Below, in pieces: positions 1 through 7,477 of a DNA stretch of 12,434 bases; the first letter of the stretch is position 1, and the number at the start of each line of letters is the position of its first letter. The DNA is from an uncultured Pseudomonadota bacterium. GTDB taxonomy: Bacteria > Pseudomonadota > Gammaproteobacteria > Methylococcales > Methylomonadaceae. A program made the translations under genes and the position numbers. The notes beneath the pieces are model-generated. The model did not search any database and was not told the origin of the DNA. It saw nothing but the letters and a program-made list of their open reading frames with translations. Location of the stretch: positions 1-12,434 of the forward strand of contig CAIUWU010000103.1 of the NCBI GenBank assembly GCA_903902945.1. Reading direction: 5' to 3'.

Positions 1-2747
1 TGCCGATCGAACGGGTCTCACAAGCCAGCGCCAATCAAAGGGCCGGCCGCTGCGGTCGGGTCGCAGCCGGTATCTGTATCCGGCTGTATTCGCAGGAAGA
101 TTTTCTGCTCAGAGCTGAATTCACCGAACCAGAAATTCTGCGTACCAATCTGTCGTCAGTGATTTTGCAAATGGCGGCGCTGAAACTGGGTGATATTGAA
201 GATTTCCCGTTTGTCGAGCCGCCCGAAGATAAGATGATCCGCGACGGCAAAAACGCTTTGTTTGAAGTCGATGCCCTCGATAAACAGGGCCAGCTGACGC
301 CGATAGGCCGGCAACTGGCCAAGATTCCCACCGATCCCAAACTGGCGCGGATGTTACTGGCGGCCCATGAGCAAGGTGCTTTGCGCGAAGTGGCAATTAT
401 TGTTTCAGCTTTGAGTATTCAGGATCCGCGCGACAAACCTGCTGATAAGCTGCCTCAGGCGGAACAAAAACATGCCCAGTTTCGTGCCGAAGAATCCGAT
501 TTTCTGACCCTGCTGAATCTGTGGCAGGCGTTTGAAGAGCAGAAACAGCATCTCAGTAACAGCAAGCTGCGCAAATATTGTCAGGATAATTTCCTCTCTT
601 ATATCCGCATGCGCGAATGGCACGATATTCATAGCCAGATCATGCAGGTGGCGATGGGGGATCTGGGACTGAAAGTTAGTGGCAATCCGGCTAATTATCA
701 GCAGATTCATTGCGCTTTGTTACCCGGGTTGTTGTCCAATATTGGTTTCAGGCATGAGCAGTATGAATATCTGGGAGCCCGCGGCCTGAAGTTTTTTATT
801 TTTCCCGGTTCCGGGCAGCACAAGCTGCGGCCGAAATGGATCATGGCGGCTGAGCAGGTTGAAACCAGCAAGGTCTATGGCCGAATTGTGGCGAGGATAG
901 AACCGGAATGGGTCGAAGCCTGTGCTCAGCACCTGGTCAAGCGTAATTACTACGATCCACACTGGGAAAAGAATGCCGCGCGCAGTGCCGTTTATGAAAG
1001 GACTTTGCTGTTCGGTCTGACTCTGCAAGCCAAGCGCAAGGTGCCGTATGAAAAAGTCGATGCCAAGGCGGCACGGACTTTGTTTATTCAGCACGCACTG
1101 GTCGAGCAGGATTACCACAGTAACGCACCGTTTTTCCGGGCTAATCAGACTTTATTGGAAGAGGTCGGTTATATTCAGCACAAAGGGCGTCGGGTTGATC
1201 TGATCGAAGATGAACAATGGTTGTTTCAGTTTTACGACCAAAAACTGCCACCCGAAGTGGTCAACGGCATTACCCTGGAGCAGTGGCGAAAAAAAGTCGA
1301 ACGCGAGCAACCGAAAATTCTGTTCCTCACTAAAGAAGATCTGACCCGCACTCAGGAAAATGCCATTAATGATTGGGATTTTCCCGACAGCAAAAAGCTT
1401 GGAAATCTGACCATTGAATTGCATTACCGTTTTGAACCGGGGCACGACGAAGATGGGGTAACCGCAATCGTGCCGGTGCATCAGCTGAATCAGATTCGTG
1501 GCGAAGCCTTTGAATGGTTGGTGCCGGGGATGCTGGAAGAAAAGTTGGTGGCGCTGGTTAAGGCTTTGCCCAAGCATTTGCGTAAACATTTTGTGCCGGT
1601 GCCGCAGACTGTCAAACAATGTCTGGAAATCGAACCGGATTTCAAAGGTTCGCTGTATGACTGGCTGAGCAACCGCTTACGCAAGCTGACCGGCGAATCG
1701 ATACCGCTCAATGAATGGCAGCCGCAGTTGCTAGCCGAGCATCTCAAATTCAATTTTCGGGTCATTGATGAGCAGGGTAAAGCCTTGGGTTATGGTCGTA
1801 ATCTGGCCAAGCTGCAAGCCGAGTTTGCCACTACTGCTGTCGCCAGTTTCGATAAGCTGGCACAGGACGAAATTAATTATTCGGGCTGTATCGCCTGGGT
1901 GTTTGATGATTTGCCGGATAGTTGGCAGTTTATGCAGAAAGGGCAGACTTTTGTCGGTTATCCGGCGATTATTGATGAGGGTGAAACCGTTGCGGTACGG
2001 ATTATTGAAACCCAGGTCAAGGCAGATCAGGCGCATTTTGACGGTCTGACCAAGCTGTTCCAGCTGCAATGCCGTAAAGATGCTCAATATCTGCTTAAAA
2101 ATTGCGGTGTTTCGCCGGCGCTGCAACTGGCTTATAACCAGCTGCCTAAACATCCTTTGTTGAGCGAGCGGCCGGGTGGTGAATTTAAAAACGATCTGCT
2201 GTTCGTGATTTTTAGTCATGTCTTTGTCGAAGGCCAGATGATTCGCACCCAGCAGCAGTTTGAACAACGCCTTGGCAGTGAAAAATCAAAACTGGTCACG
2301 GCTGGTAATCAATTGGGTAAGCATCTGCTGGAAATCATGGCAGACTATCAGGCGCTGAAAATACGGCTCAACCAGCCGCAGATCAGCTCCGAGTTGCGCA
2401 GTGATGTCGGACAACAGCTAAGTTTGTTGCTGTATCAGGGGTTTTTGAGGCATACACCGTTTAACCAGCTAGCTGCTATCAGTCGTTATTTGAAAGCGAT
2501 TGCTTACCGGTTGGATAAACAAAAAACCTCTGCCGCTGACTTGCAGGGTTTGCAGCGCTTGCATCAGCGTTACTGGCAGCATATCGAGAAACAGTTAAAA
2601 ACCACGATGCCGGCCCCTGAGCGTGATTTGTTCCGCTGGCAACTCGAAGAACTGAGGGTTTCGCTATTTGCTCAGCAACTGAAAACCGCTTATCCGGTGT
2701 CGATTCAGCGGCTTGAAAAAGCCTGGCATGACGGAATCGGCTATTAA
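1..2747 (+). CDS. hrpA: ATP-dependent RNA helicase HrpA (DEAH-box), 5'-truncated by window edge
   Basis: The reading frame is open from position 3 (the first two bases finish an earlier codon) to a TAA at 2745-2747, giving about 914 residues. E. coli HrpA has about 1300, so roughly 390 N-terminal residues, including the Walker A and DEAH motifs, lie outside the window. The visible start carries helicase motif VI, SQASANQRAGRCGR (about residues 6-19), followed by a stretch typical of HrpA (EFTEPEILRTNLSSVILQM). A helicase-associated ratchet region follows at about 95-165 (LTPIGRQLAKIPTDPKLARM). The rest, to residue 914, matches the long C-terminal region (DUF3418 type) that separates HrpA from the shorter HrpB. 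HrpA is a cytoplasmic RNA helicase linked to mRNA processing and rescue of stalled or collided ribosomes. The internal GTG at 159 is not the start. No terminator is visible before the rhomboid gene 55 nt downstream, so readthrough is possible. No frameshift is seen. Confidence 0.96.
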   Translation, partial: PIERVSQASANQRAGRCGRVAAGICIRLYSQEDFLLRAEFTEPEILRTNLSSVILQMAALKLGDIEDFPFVEPPEDKMIRDGKNALFEVDALDKQGQLTPIGRQLAKIPTDPKLARMLLAAHEQGALREVAIIVSALSIQDPRDKPADKLPQAEQKHAQFRAEESDFLTLLNLWQAFEEQKQHLSNSKLRKYCQDNFLSYIRMREWHDIHSQIMQVAMGDLGLKVSGNPANYQQIHCALLPGLLSNIGFRHEQYEYLGARGLKFFIFPGSGQHKLRPKWIMAAEQVETSKVYGRIVARIEPEWVEACAQHLVKRNYYDPHWEKNAARSAVYERTLLFGLTLQAKRKVPYEKVDAKAARTLFIQHALVEQDYHSNAPFFRANQTLLEEVGYIQHKGRRVDLIEDEQWLFQFYDQKLPPEVVNGITLEQWRKKVEREQPKILFLTKEDLTRTQENAINDWDFPDSKKLGNLTIELHYRFEPGHDEDGVTAIVPVHQLNQIRGEAFEWLVPGMLEEKLVALVKALPKHLRKHFVPVPQTVKQCLEIEPDFKGSLYDWLSNRLRKLTGESIPLNEWQPQLLAEHLKFNFRVIDEQGKALGYGRNLAKLQAEFATTAVASFDKLAQDEINYSGCIAWVFDDLPDSWQFMQKGQTFVGYPAIIDEGETVAVRIIETQVKADQAHFDGLTKLFQLQCRKDAQYLLKNCGVSPALQLAYNQLPKHPLLSERPGGEFKNDLLFVIFSHVFVEGQMIRTQQQFEQRLGSEKSKLVTAGNQLGKHLLEIMADYQALKIRLNQPQISSELRSDVGQQLSLLLYQGFLRHTPFNQLAAISRYLKAIAYRLDKQKTSAADLQGLQRLHQRYWQHIEKQLKTTMPAPERDLFRWQLEELRVSLFAQQLKTAYPVSIQRLEKAWHDGIGY

Positions 2748-2802
2748 GTGTTGCTGATCCTGTCGCGGTAATCGATAAACATTAATCCGTTGGATAGCCG
2801 AT

Positions 2803-3513
2803 ATGATACCGATCCGAGATTCGATTCCCTGTCATAGCAGACCGATAGTGTCGTGGTCGATTATGGCTGTTTGTATTGTCATATTTGCCATCATGCTGGC
2901 CATGCCCGATTACATGGTGCAGCGCATGCTGCATTTGTACGGTATGGTGCCGTTTCGTTATACCAATCCGGTCTGGTCGCAGCATTTCGGTTTGCCGCCC
3001 GATTATCATCTGTCATTCCTGACCAGTCTGTTTATTCATGGCGGCTGGGGGCATCTGATTGCCAATATGATGTTCATGTGGATCTTTGCCGATAATATTG
3101 AAGATCTGATGGGGCATAAGCGCTTTCTGGCGTTTTATTTGTTATGCGGGGTGATTGCCACTTATGTGCAATGGTATTTCGCGCAGAATCTGGTGGTGCC
3201 GGTGGTCGGTGCTTCCGGGGCGATTGCCGGGGTATTGGGGGCTTATTTTGTCAGGTTTCCGCAGGCGCGGGTGGTGATTCTGGTGCCGATTCTGTTTTTT
3301 CCGCTGTTTTTTGAAGTACCGGCGATTGCGTTTCTGGGCTTGTGGGTGATTATGCAGTTACAAGAGTTAACTACAGCAGCCGTGTTTCCAGGAGCCGCTT
3401 CGGAGTCGGCTTGGTGGGCGCATTTGGGTGGTTTTATTGCCGGCGCAGTGTTGCACAGCGGTTTTATTGATAAAACTCAGCTGGCTGTGATTCGTGCCGA
3501 GATGGAAGGCTAA
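2803..3513 (+). CDS. Rhomboid-family intramembrane serine protease
   Basis: The 236-residue protein is mostly hydrophobic, with about six predicted membrane helices. The rhomboid signatures appear in order. HGGWGH with a following Asn (H79, H84, N88) in helix 2 forms the oxyanion-side residues. GASGA (136-140) holds the nucleophile S138 at the start of helix 4. AHLGG (206-210) holds the general base H207 in helix 6. All catalytic residues are present, so an active protease is expected; it would cut membrane-anchored substrates within or next to the bilayer. The N-terminus MIPIRDSIP is typical of a broad bacterial rhomboid group distinct from GlpG, which has an extra cytoplasmic domain. The ATG at 2803 has a weak ribosome site (TGGAT, 7 nt upstream). 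It may be cotranscribed with hrpA and ends in a terminator. The substrate cannot be inferred from context. Confidence 0.93.
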   Translation: MIPIRDSIPCHSRPIVSWSIMAVCIVIFAIMLAMPDYMVQRMLHLYGMVPFRYTNPVWSQHFGLPPDYHLSFLTSLFIHGGWGHLIANMMFMWIFADNIEDLMGHKRFLAFYLLCGVIATYVQWYFAQNLVVPVVGASGAIAGVLGAYFVRFPQARVVILVPILFFPLFFEVPAIAFLGLWVIMQLQELTTAAVFPGAASESAWWAHLGGFIAGAVLHSGFIDKTQLAVIRAEMEG

Positions 3514-3527
3514 CTCACTGTTATCAG

Positions 3528-3570
3528 GCCTTGCCGGCCAAAAAATTGGGTAATGGCAAGGCTTTTATTT
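3528..3570 (+). terminator. Intrinsic terminator after the rhomboid gene
   Basis: GCCTTGCC at 3528-3535 pairs with GGCAAGGC at 3555-3562 in a perfect 8-bp stem. An inner CCAA/TTGG stem (3538-3541 with 3546-3549) can extend it. TTTTATTT follows directly. It lies 15 nt after the rhomboid stop codon, so the hrpA-rhomboid transcript most likely ends here. Confidence 0.8.
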
Positions 3571-3576
3571 TATAAT
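3571..3576 (+). promoter_or_regulatory. Candidate -10 box (TATAAT) for the small membrane protein gene
   Basis: A perfect TATAAT lies directly after the U-tract of the preceding terminator and about 88 nt before the ATG at 3664. The -35 region is poor: the best match is TTGGGT at 3546-3551, with a long 19-nt spacer that sits inside the terminator loop. Since the gene downstream is isolated by a terminator, it needs its own promoter, and this is one candidate. A weaker alternative is TTGAAT at 3621-3626 with TCTACT at 3643-3648. Confidence 0.35.
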
Positions 3577-3663
3577 GCCCGCCACTTAACGGCTGTAAAC
3601 CCTCATTCCTGTCAAGCCCGTTGAATCCAATAAAAGATTACATCTACTTGAGAACAATACATT

Positions 3664-3975
3664 ATGAAAAACCTTAACCTTGCGCTGGTCAGACTGATTC
3701 AGTTTGTTGTTTTTGTGCTGTTTACCTTTATCGTCCTGGTTTACTTCGGTACTTTGATTCTGCTGCCACTGGATGTGGTGGTTCTGATCAGCAAGCTGTT
3801 GGGCGGTTCATTGGTCGGGGCAATCGTGGCGCTGCCGGTTGTCGCTTTTCTGGGCAAGATTGTTTACAACACGCCAGGTCTGGTGCCTATGCTGATTGCT
3901 AACGGTGTTGATCTGGTAAATACCGGTAAAGCACGCGTCAATGCATTTAACGAAATTGCAGAAAGCGTTAAATAA
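3664..3975 (+). CDS. Small two-helix membrane protein, function unknown
   Basis: I do not recognise this 103-residue protein. It has two hydrophobic segments, about residues 11-36 (rich in F, V and L, containing LIQFVVFVLFTFIVLVYFG) and about 45-66 (GGSLVGAIVALPVVAFLG, with small-residue spacing that could pack helices together). A polar C-terminal tail of about 35 residues, KIVYNTPGL onward, may be partly amphipathic. Only a short polar N-terminus precedes the first helix, which looks like a membrane anchor and not a cleaved signal peptide. The start ATG at 3664 has only a loose purine-rich site (GAGA at 3650-3653). The gene stands alone: a terminator lies before it and another after it, and prfC converges from the other side. 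Clean codon structure, ordinary composition and a dedicated terminator argue that it is real. A role in the inner membrane is inferred from the helices only. Confidence 0.8.
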   Translation: MKNLNLALVRLIQFVVFVLFTFIVLVYFGTLILLPLDVVVLISKLLGGSLVGAIVALPVVAFLGKIVYNTPGLVPMLIANGVDLVNTGKARVNAFNEIAESVK

Positions 3976-3996
3976 GTTGCCAAACCAGCTGAATAC

Positions 3997-4024
3997 AAAA
4001 AGGGGCTTGTAAAGCCCCTTTTTT
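3997..4024. terminator. Bidirectional intrinsic terminator between the small membrane gene and prfC
   Basis: AAAAAGGGGCTT (3997-4008) pairs with AAGCCCCTTTTT (4012-4023) across a 3-nt loop (GTA). The GC core is flanked by an A-tract on the left and a T-tract on the right, so it can end transcription on both strands. It lies 21 nt after the small membrane gene and about 40 nt beyond the prfC stop. Confidence 0.88.
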
Positions 4025-4027
4025 ATG

Positions 4028-4048
4028 CCGGCTGATTGGCTCAGCCGG
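4028..4048. repeat. Second hairpin 3' of prfC (CCGGCTGA / TCAGCCGG)
   Basis: A perfect 8-bp inverted repeat, CCGGCTGA (4028-4035) and TCAGCCGG (4041-4048), has a 5-nt loop. Read on the minus strand it is the first hairpin after the prfC stop, 15 nt downstream, and is followed by CATAAAAAAGG and then the stronger bidirectional terminator. It lacks a clean U-tract on either strand, so it may stabilise the mRNA 3' end or act with the neighbouring terminator. Confidence 0.6.
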
Positions 4049-4063
4049 TTGCTTTTCTGATAA

Positions 4064-5647
4064 TTACAGTTCGCGGGTTGAACTGAAAATAATATCCGGC
4101 CAGCGTTCTTCAGTCAGTTGCAGATTGACCCGGCTGCTGGCCAGGTACACCAGATAGCCGCCGCCGTCTTCAGCCAGATTTTCAAAAGCCTTGTTCTTAA
4201 ACTCTTCCAGTTTGGCAGGGTTATTGGAACTGACCCAGCGTACCGTGTTGATCGGTGCTACATCGTAAGCGCATTCAACGTTGTATTCGCTTTTCAGGCG
4301 ATGAGCGGTAACGTCAAACTGCAAGATACCCACCGCGCCTAGAATTAGATCATTATTTTTTAAGGGTCTGAATAACTGGGTCGCACCTTCTTCGGTTAAT
4401 TGAATCAGACCTTTTTGCAGCGCTTTGGCGCGTAATGGATCTTTTAAGACCACGCGGCGGAACAGTTCCGGGGCAAAGTAGGGGATGCCGCCGTATTTGA
4501 GGGTCTCTCCCTGGGTAAAGGTGTCGCCGACCTGAATGGTGCCATGATTGTGTAGGCCGATGATGTCGCCTGGAAACGCCTCTTCGACATTTTTACGGCT
4601 GTCAGCCTGAAAGGTAATCGCGTTGGCAACCTGAATGCTTTTGCCGATGCGAACATGATTCAGCTTCATGCCTTTGTCGAATTTGCCGGAACAGATGCGC
4701 ATGAAGGCAACGCGGTCACGATGCGCGGGATCCATATTGGCCTGGATTTTAAAAATGAAACCTGAAAACTTTTCTTCAGTCGGATCTACTTGACGTTGTT
4801 CGGCTTTGCGGGGTTTTGGTGCTGGCGCAAATTCCGCAAAGGCATCCAGTAGTTCGATGATGCCGAAATTGTTGATGGCGGAACCGAAAAATACCGGGGT
4901 TTGCTCACCGGCCAGATATTTTTGCAGATCAAATTCATGACTGGCGCCCTGCACCAGTTCGATTTCGTCGCGTAATTCCTGGGCCTGATCGCCGAGTAAT
5001 TCATCCAGTTTGGGGTTGTCGAGGCCTTTAATCACTTCGGCCTGAGCGATTCTGCCGCCGTGGTGCGGGCTGAACAGCAGGATTTCATCTTTATATAACT
5101 GATAAACCCCCTTGAAGCGTTTGCCCATACCGATTGGCCAGGTCATCGGTGCGCACTGGATTTTAAGGACGTTTTCTACTTCGTCGAGTAATTCAATCGG
5201 TTCGCGGCCTTCACGATCCAATTTGTTGATGAAAGTCAGAATCGGTGTGTCACGCAGTCGACAGACTTCCATCAGTTTGATGGTGCGATCCTCAACGCCT
5301 TTAGCGACGTCGATTACCATTAAAGCCGAGTCGACGGCGGTCAGGGTTCGGTAGGTGTCTTCGGAAAAGTCCTCGTGGCCCGGAGTGTCGAGCAAGTTGA
5401 TGATGGCATCGTTATGCTCAAACTGCATTACTGACGTCGTCACCGAAATCCCCCGTTCCTTTTCCATTTCCATCCAGTCGGAAGTGGCATGGCGTGCGGC
5501 TTTACGGCCTTTGACCGAACCGGCTAACTGAATGGCTCCGCCGAACAGCAACAGCTTTTCCGTGATGGTGGTTTTACCGGCGTCAGGGTGGGAGATGATG
5601 GCAAAGGTACGGCGTCTGTTGGCTTCTGCAGCGATTTCGGTGGTCAT
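4064..5647 (-). CDS. prfC: Peptide chain release factor 3 (RF3)
   Basis: The protein is 527 residues; E. coli RF3 has 529. RF3 is the cytoplasmic GTPase that removes RF1 or RF2 from the ribosome after termination. The GTPase motifs are intact: SHPDAGKTT (19-27, P-loop), RGISVT (65-70, switch I), DTPGHED (87-93) and NKLD (141-144). A translation-factor beta-barrel domain and the RF3 C-terminal domain follow, ending SSTREL. The start was set at the ATG complementary to 5645-5647, giving the family's usual opening MTTEIAAEANRRRTFAIISH. The frame stays open 42 codons further upstream to 5773, but that stretch is unlike RF3 and runs into the end of comF. The ribosome site is weak. A GATAAT on the minus strand (5684 to 5679) could be a -10 box about 31 nt upstream, but no good -35 accompanies it. 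Confidence 0.97.
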   Translation of the reverse strand: MTTEIAAEANRRRTFAIISHPDAGKTTITEKLLLFGGAIQLAGSVKGRKAARHATSDWMEMEKERGISVTTSVMQFEHNDAIINLLDTPGHEDFSEDTYRTLTAVDSALMVIDVAKGVEDRTIKLMEVCRLRDTPILTFINKLDREGREPIELLDEVENVLKIQCAPMTWPIGMGKRFKGVYQLYKDEILLFSPHHGGRIAQAEVIKGLDNPKLDELLGDQAQELRDEIELVQGASHEFDLQKYLAGEQTPVFFGSAINNFGIIELLDAFAEFAPAPKPRKAEQRQVDPTEEKFSGFIFKIQANMDPAHRDRVAFMRICSGKFDKGMKLNHVRIGKSIQVANAITFQADSRKNVEEAFPGDIIGLHNHGTIQVGDTFTQGETLKYGGIPYFAPELFRRVVLKDPLRAKALQKGLIQLTEEGATQLFRPLKNNDLILGAVGILQFDVTAHRLKSEYNVECAYDVAPINTVRWVSSNNPAKLEEFKNKAFENLAEDGGGYLVYLASSRVNLQLTEERWPDIIFSSTREL

Positions 5648-5698
5648 GATGCTTAATTGAGTAGAACTTCGAGGGGCTATTATCGCGTTTTTTGGGCT

Positions 5699-5720
5699 AA
5701 AAAATAAGGGCAATCCCTTA
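5699..5720 (-). terminator. Probable weak intrinsic terminator after comF
   Basis: On the minus strand TAAGGG-ATTG-CCCTTA forms a 6-bp stem with a 4-nt loop (5705-5720), followed directly by TTTTTT (5704-5699). It begins 9 nt past the comF stop codon. The stem has only three GC pairs, so termination may be partial and some comF transcripts may read into prfC. Confidence 0.55.
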
Positions 5721-5729
5721 AATCGGCTT

Positions 5730-6431
5730 TCAGGTCCGGGCGCAGGCCCAGATATCAACCCGGCTGACGCCATGATGTTTCAAGGTTTTGGCCAGAATTG
5801 AAGCGGTTGTTCCGGTGGTGACTACATCATCGATAATCGCAATATGCTGATAAGGCAATGGTTGTTTAATGGCAAAGGCCTGCTGCAGATTTTGCTGACG
5901 CTGTCTGGCGTTGAGTTCAGTCTGGTGTGGTGTGTCGCGGATTCTCAGGCAGTGATCCAGTGATAAAGGAATTTGCAATTGCCGGGCCAGATGGCGGCCG
6001 ATCTCAATCGATTGATTGAAGCTGCGTTCTTGATAACGCTTAGGATGCAGCGGCACCGGGATAAGGCATTGCGGTTGATCCGGTTGACTCTCAAGTCGGC
6101 TGGTCAGCAGCAGATCGGCTAGCAGTCGGGCGTTTTTATATTGCTGATTGAATTTGAGACGGGTGATCAGGTGACGCACGCCGCCTTGATATAAATAAGG
6201 AATGAATGCCGTATCGAACCCCGGTGCGTACTCCAGACACTGACCGCAGATTAAATCAGTTGTTGTCTCAACGCTTAGTCGGGCGCCGCATTGACGGCAG
6301 CAGTTCAGATTGCGGGGTAACTCGGCATAGCAGGCCTGGCAGAGGTCAAAAACTGTCAGTCCCGGGCTGTCGCATAAGATACAGCGTGGCGGTAATAATT
6401 TGTTCTGTATAATATTCAGCCAGTTGTTCAC
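5730..6431 (-). CDS. comF: ComF family protein (DNA uptake / amidophosphoribosyltransferase-like)
   Basis: The 233-residue protein has the two-part ComF layout. An N-terminal zinc-ribbon-like region carries paired cysteines: C17/C20, C31/C34, C45/C48 and C62/C65. A type I phosphoribosyltransferase fold follows, with the PRPP-binding signature IIDDVVTTGTT at 199-209. A conserved ComF stretch, PVPLHPKRYQERSFNQS, is at about 125-141. ComF is needed in naturally competent bacteria for moving single-stranded DNA across the inner membrane, although its enzyme activity is uncertain and many non-competent species keep it. The start is a GTG (complement of 6429-6431); no alternative methionine precedes the first cysteine pair, and the ribosome site upstream is weak. 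It is transcribed away from bioB, sharing a short intergenic region. Its biotin neighbours say nothing firm about its role. Confidence 0.93.
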   Translation of the reverse strand: MNNWLNIIQNKLLPPRCILCDSPGLTVFDLCQACYAELPRNLNCCRQCGARLSVETTTDLICGQCLEYAPGFDTAFIPYLYQGGVRHLITRLKFNQQYKNARLLADLLLTSRLESQPDQPQCLIPVPLHPKRYQERSFNQSIEIGRHLARQLQIPLSLDHCLRIRDTPHQTELNARQRQQNLQQAFAIKQPLPYQHIAIIDDVVTTGTTASILAKTLKHHGVSRVDIWACART

Positions 6432-6502
6432 TTATTTTGTTTAATTGGGTTGATAGGTTCCTGTGAGCTGTTTGACCTGCAATGTGTTTGGAGATTATCA
6501 GA
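6432..6502. promoter_or_regulatory. Divergent intergenic region between comF and bioB
   Basis: This 71-nt AT-rich gap must hold the 5' signals of comF (-) and probably the promoter of the biotin operon (+). I see no strong sigma-70 pair on either strand. The classic BirA operator (TTGTAAACC, about 15 nt, GGTTTACAA) is not present. A good ribosome site, GGAG at 6490-6493, serves bioB. Confidence 0.5.
6490..6493 (+). promoter_or_regulatory. Ribosome binding site that fixes the bioB start
   Basis: GGAG lies 9 nt before the ATG at 6503 and supports that codon over an in-frame ATG at 6482, which would add MCLEIIR and has no comparable site. The family N-terminus also fits the shorter form. Confidence 0.7.
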
Positions 6503-7477
6503 ATGTCGGCTACACCGGAATCCGTTTTACGTCACGACTGGCAACTTGCTGAAGTTGAAGCGTTGTTTGCATTGCCGTTCAATGACTTACTGTTTAAAGC
6601 GCATAGTATTCATCGGCAGTTTTTTGATGCTAATGAAGTGCAGGTGAGTAGTTTGTTAAGTATCAAAACCGGTTCCTGTTCAGAAGACTGTGGTTATTGT
6701 CCGCAAAGCGCCCGTTATGATTCCGATTTGAAACCCGAAGCCTTGATGCCGGTTGAAGCCGTGATCGAAGCCGCCGAGCAGGCCAAGCAGCAAGGTGCGT
6801 CAAGATTTTGCATGGGAGCTGCCTGGCGCAGCCCTAAAGATCGGGATATTGAACGGGTGGTGGAAATGGTGCAGGGCGTGAAAGCGCTGGGTATGGAAAC
6901 TTGCGTGACGCTGGGTATGCTCACTGAAAAGCAAACTCAAGCTTTAAAAGACGGGGGGCTGGATTATTACAATCACAATCTTGATACCTCGGAAGATTAT
7001 TATTCGGAAATCATCACTACCCGCAGTTATCAGGATCGCCTGGATACCCTGGAGCGGGTGCGCGATGCTGGTATCAATGTCTGTTGCGGCGGTATCGTCG
7101 GTATGGGCGAATCAGAAACGGATAGATCGAAATTGTTGTTGCAGCTGGCGACCATGCCGAAGCATCCAGAGAGTGTGCCTATCAATATGCTGGTCCAGGT
7201 TGAGGGAACGCCATTACATGGTCGTGAAGCGCTGGATCCTATCGTATTTGTCCGGACCATCGCGGTAGCCCGGATTCTGATGCCTGCATCGCGGGTACGG
7301 TTATCGGCCGGTCGTCGTGAGATGAGTGATGAAATGCAGGCTTTATGCTTTTTTGCCGGTGCCAATTCTATTTTTTATGGCGATAAACTGCTGACTACCG
7401 ATAATCCGATGACGCATCATGATCAGCAATTATTCCAGCGCCTGGGGATACACATGGGTGGTTCAAGTTACGCCTGA
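6503..7477 (+). CDS. bioB: Biotin synthase BioB
   Basis: The 324-residue radical SAM enzyme inserts sulfur into dethiobiotin to make biotin, the last step of the pathway. All cluster ligands are visible. C59, C63 and C66 in CSEDCGYC bind the SAM-coordinating [4Fe-4S] cluster. C103, C134, C194 and R266 match the positions that bind the sacrificial [2Fe-2S] cluster in E. coli BioB, with a constant shift of 6. The substrate and SAM motif YNHNLDTS is at 156-163. The length is close to the E. coli protein (346), and the end (LGIHMGGSSYA) is slightly shorter. It is the first gene of a five-gene operon; its TGA stop overlaps the bioF ATG by 1 nt (TGATG). Assignment is secure. Confidence 0.98.
   Translation: MSATPESVLRHDWQLAEVEALFALPFNDLLFKAHSIHRQFFDANEVQVSSLLSIKTGSCSEDCGYCPQSARYDSDLKPEALMPVEAVIEAAEQAKQQGASRFCMGAAWRSPKDRDIERVVEMVQGVKALGMETCVTLGMLTEKQTQALKDGGLDYYNHNLDTSEDYYSEIITTRSYQDRLDTLERVRDAGINVCCGGIVGMGESETDRSKLLLQLATMPKHPESVPINMLVQVEGTPLHGREALDPIVFVRTIAVARILMPASRVRLSAGRREMSDEMQALCFFAGANSIFYGDKLLTTDNPMTHHDQQLFQRLGIHMGGSSYA

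Noticed and set aside
159..161. GTG as a possible start of hrpA
   Set aside because: The frame stays open to the left edge and encodes the conserved helicase motif VI there, so the gene begins outside the window.
1731..2267. 178-codon open frame on the minus strand inside hrpA
   Set aside because: It lies wholly antisense to strongly conserved coding sequence, has no ribosome site of note and resembles no family I know.
5648..5773. A 42-codon N-terminal extension of prfC, open upstream to 5773
   Set aside because: The extension is unlike RF3 and overlaps the 3' end of comF, and the ATG at 5647 gives the normal RF3 N-terminus and length (527 residues).
6482..6502. Earlier in-frame ATG for bioB adding seven residues
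   Set aside because: It lacks a ribosome site, while GGAG sits at the right distance from the ATG at 6503.
6432..6502. Possible BirA operator in the GTTTAATTGGGTTGATAGG stretch
   Set aside because: It has no matching inverted half-site at the required spacing and only partial resemblance to the consensus.
7030..7365. 111-codon minus-strand open frame inside bioB
   Set aside because: It is antisense to cluster-ligand and substrate-binding regions of BioB and has no independent support.
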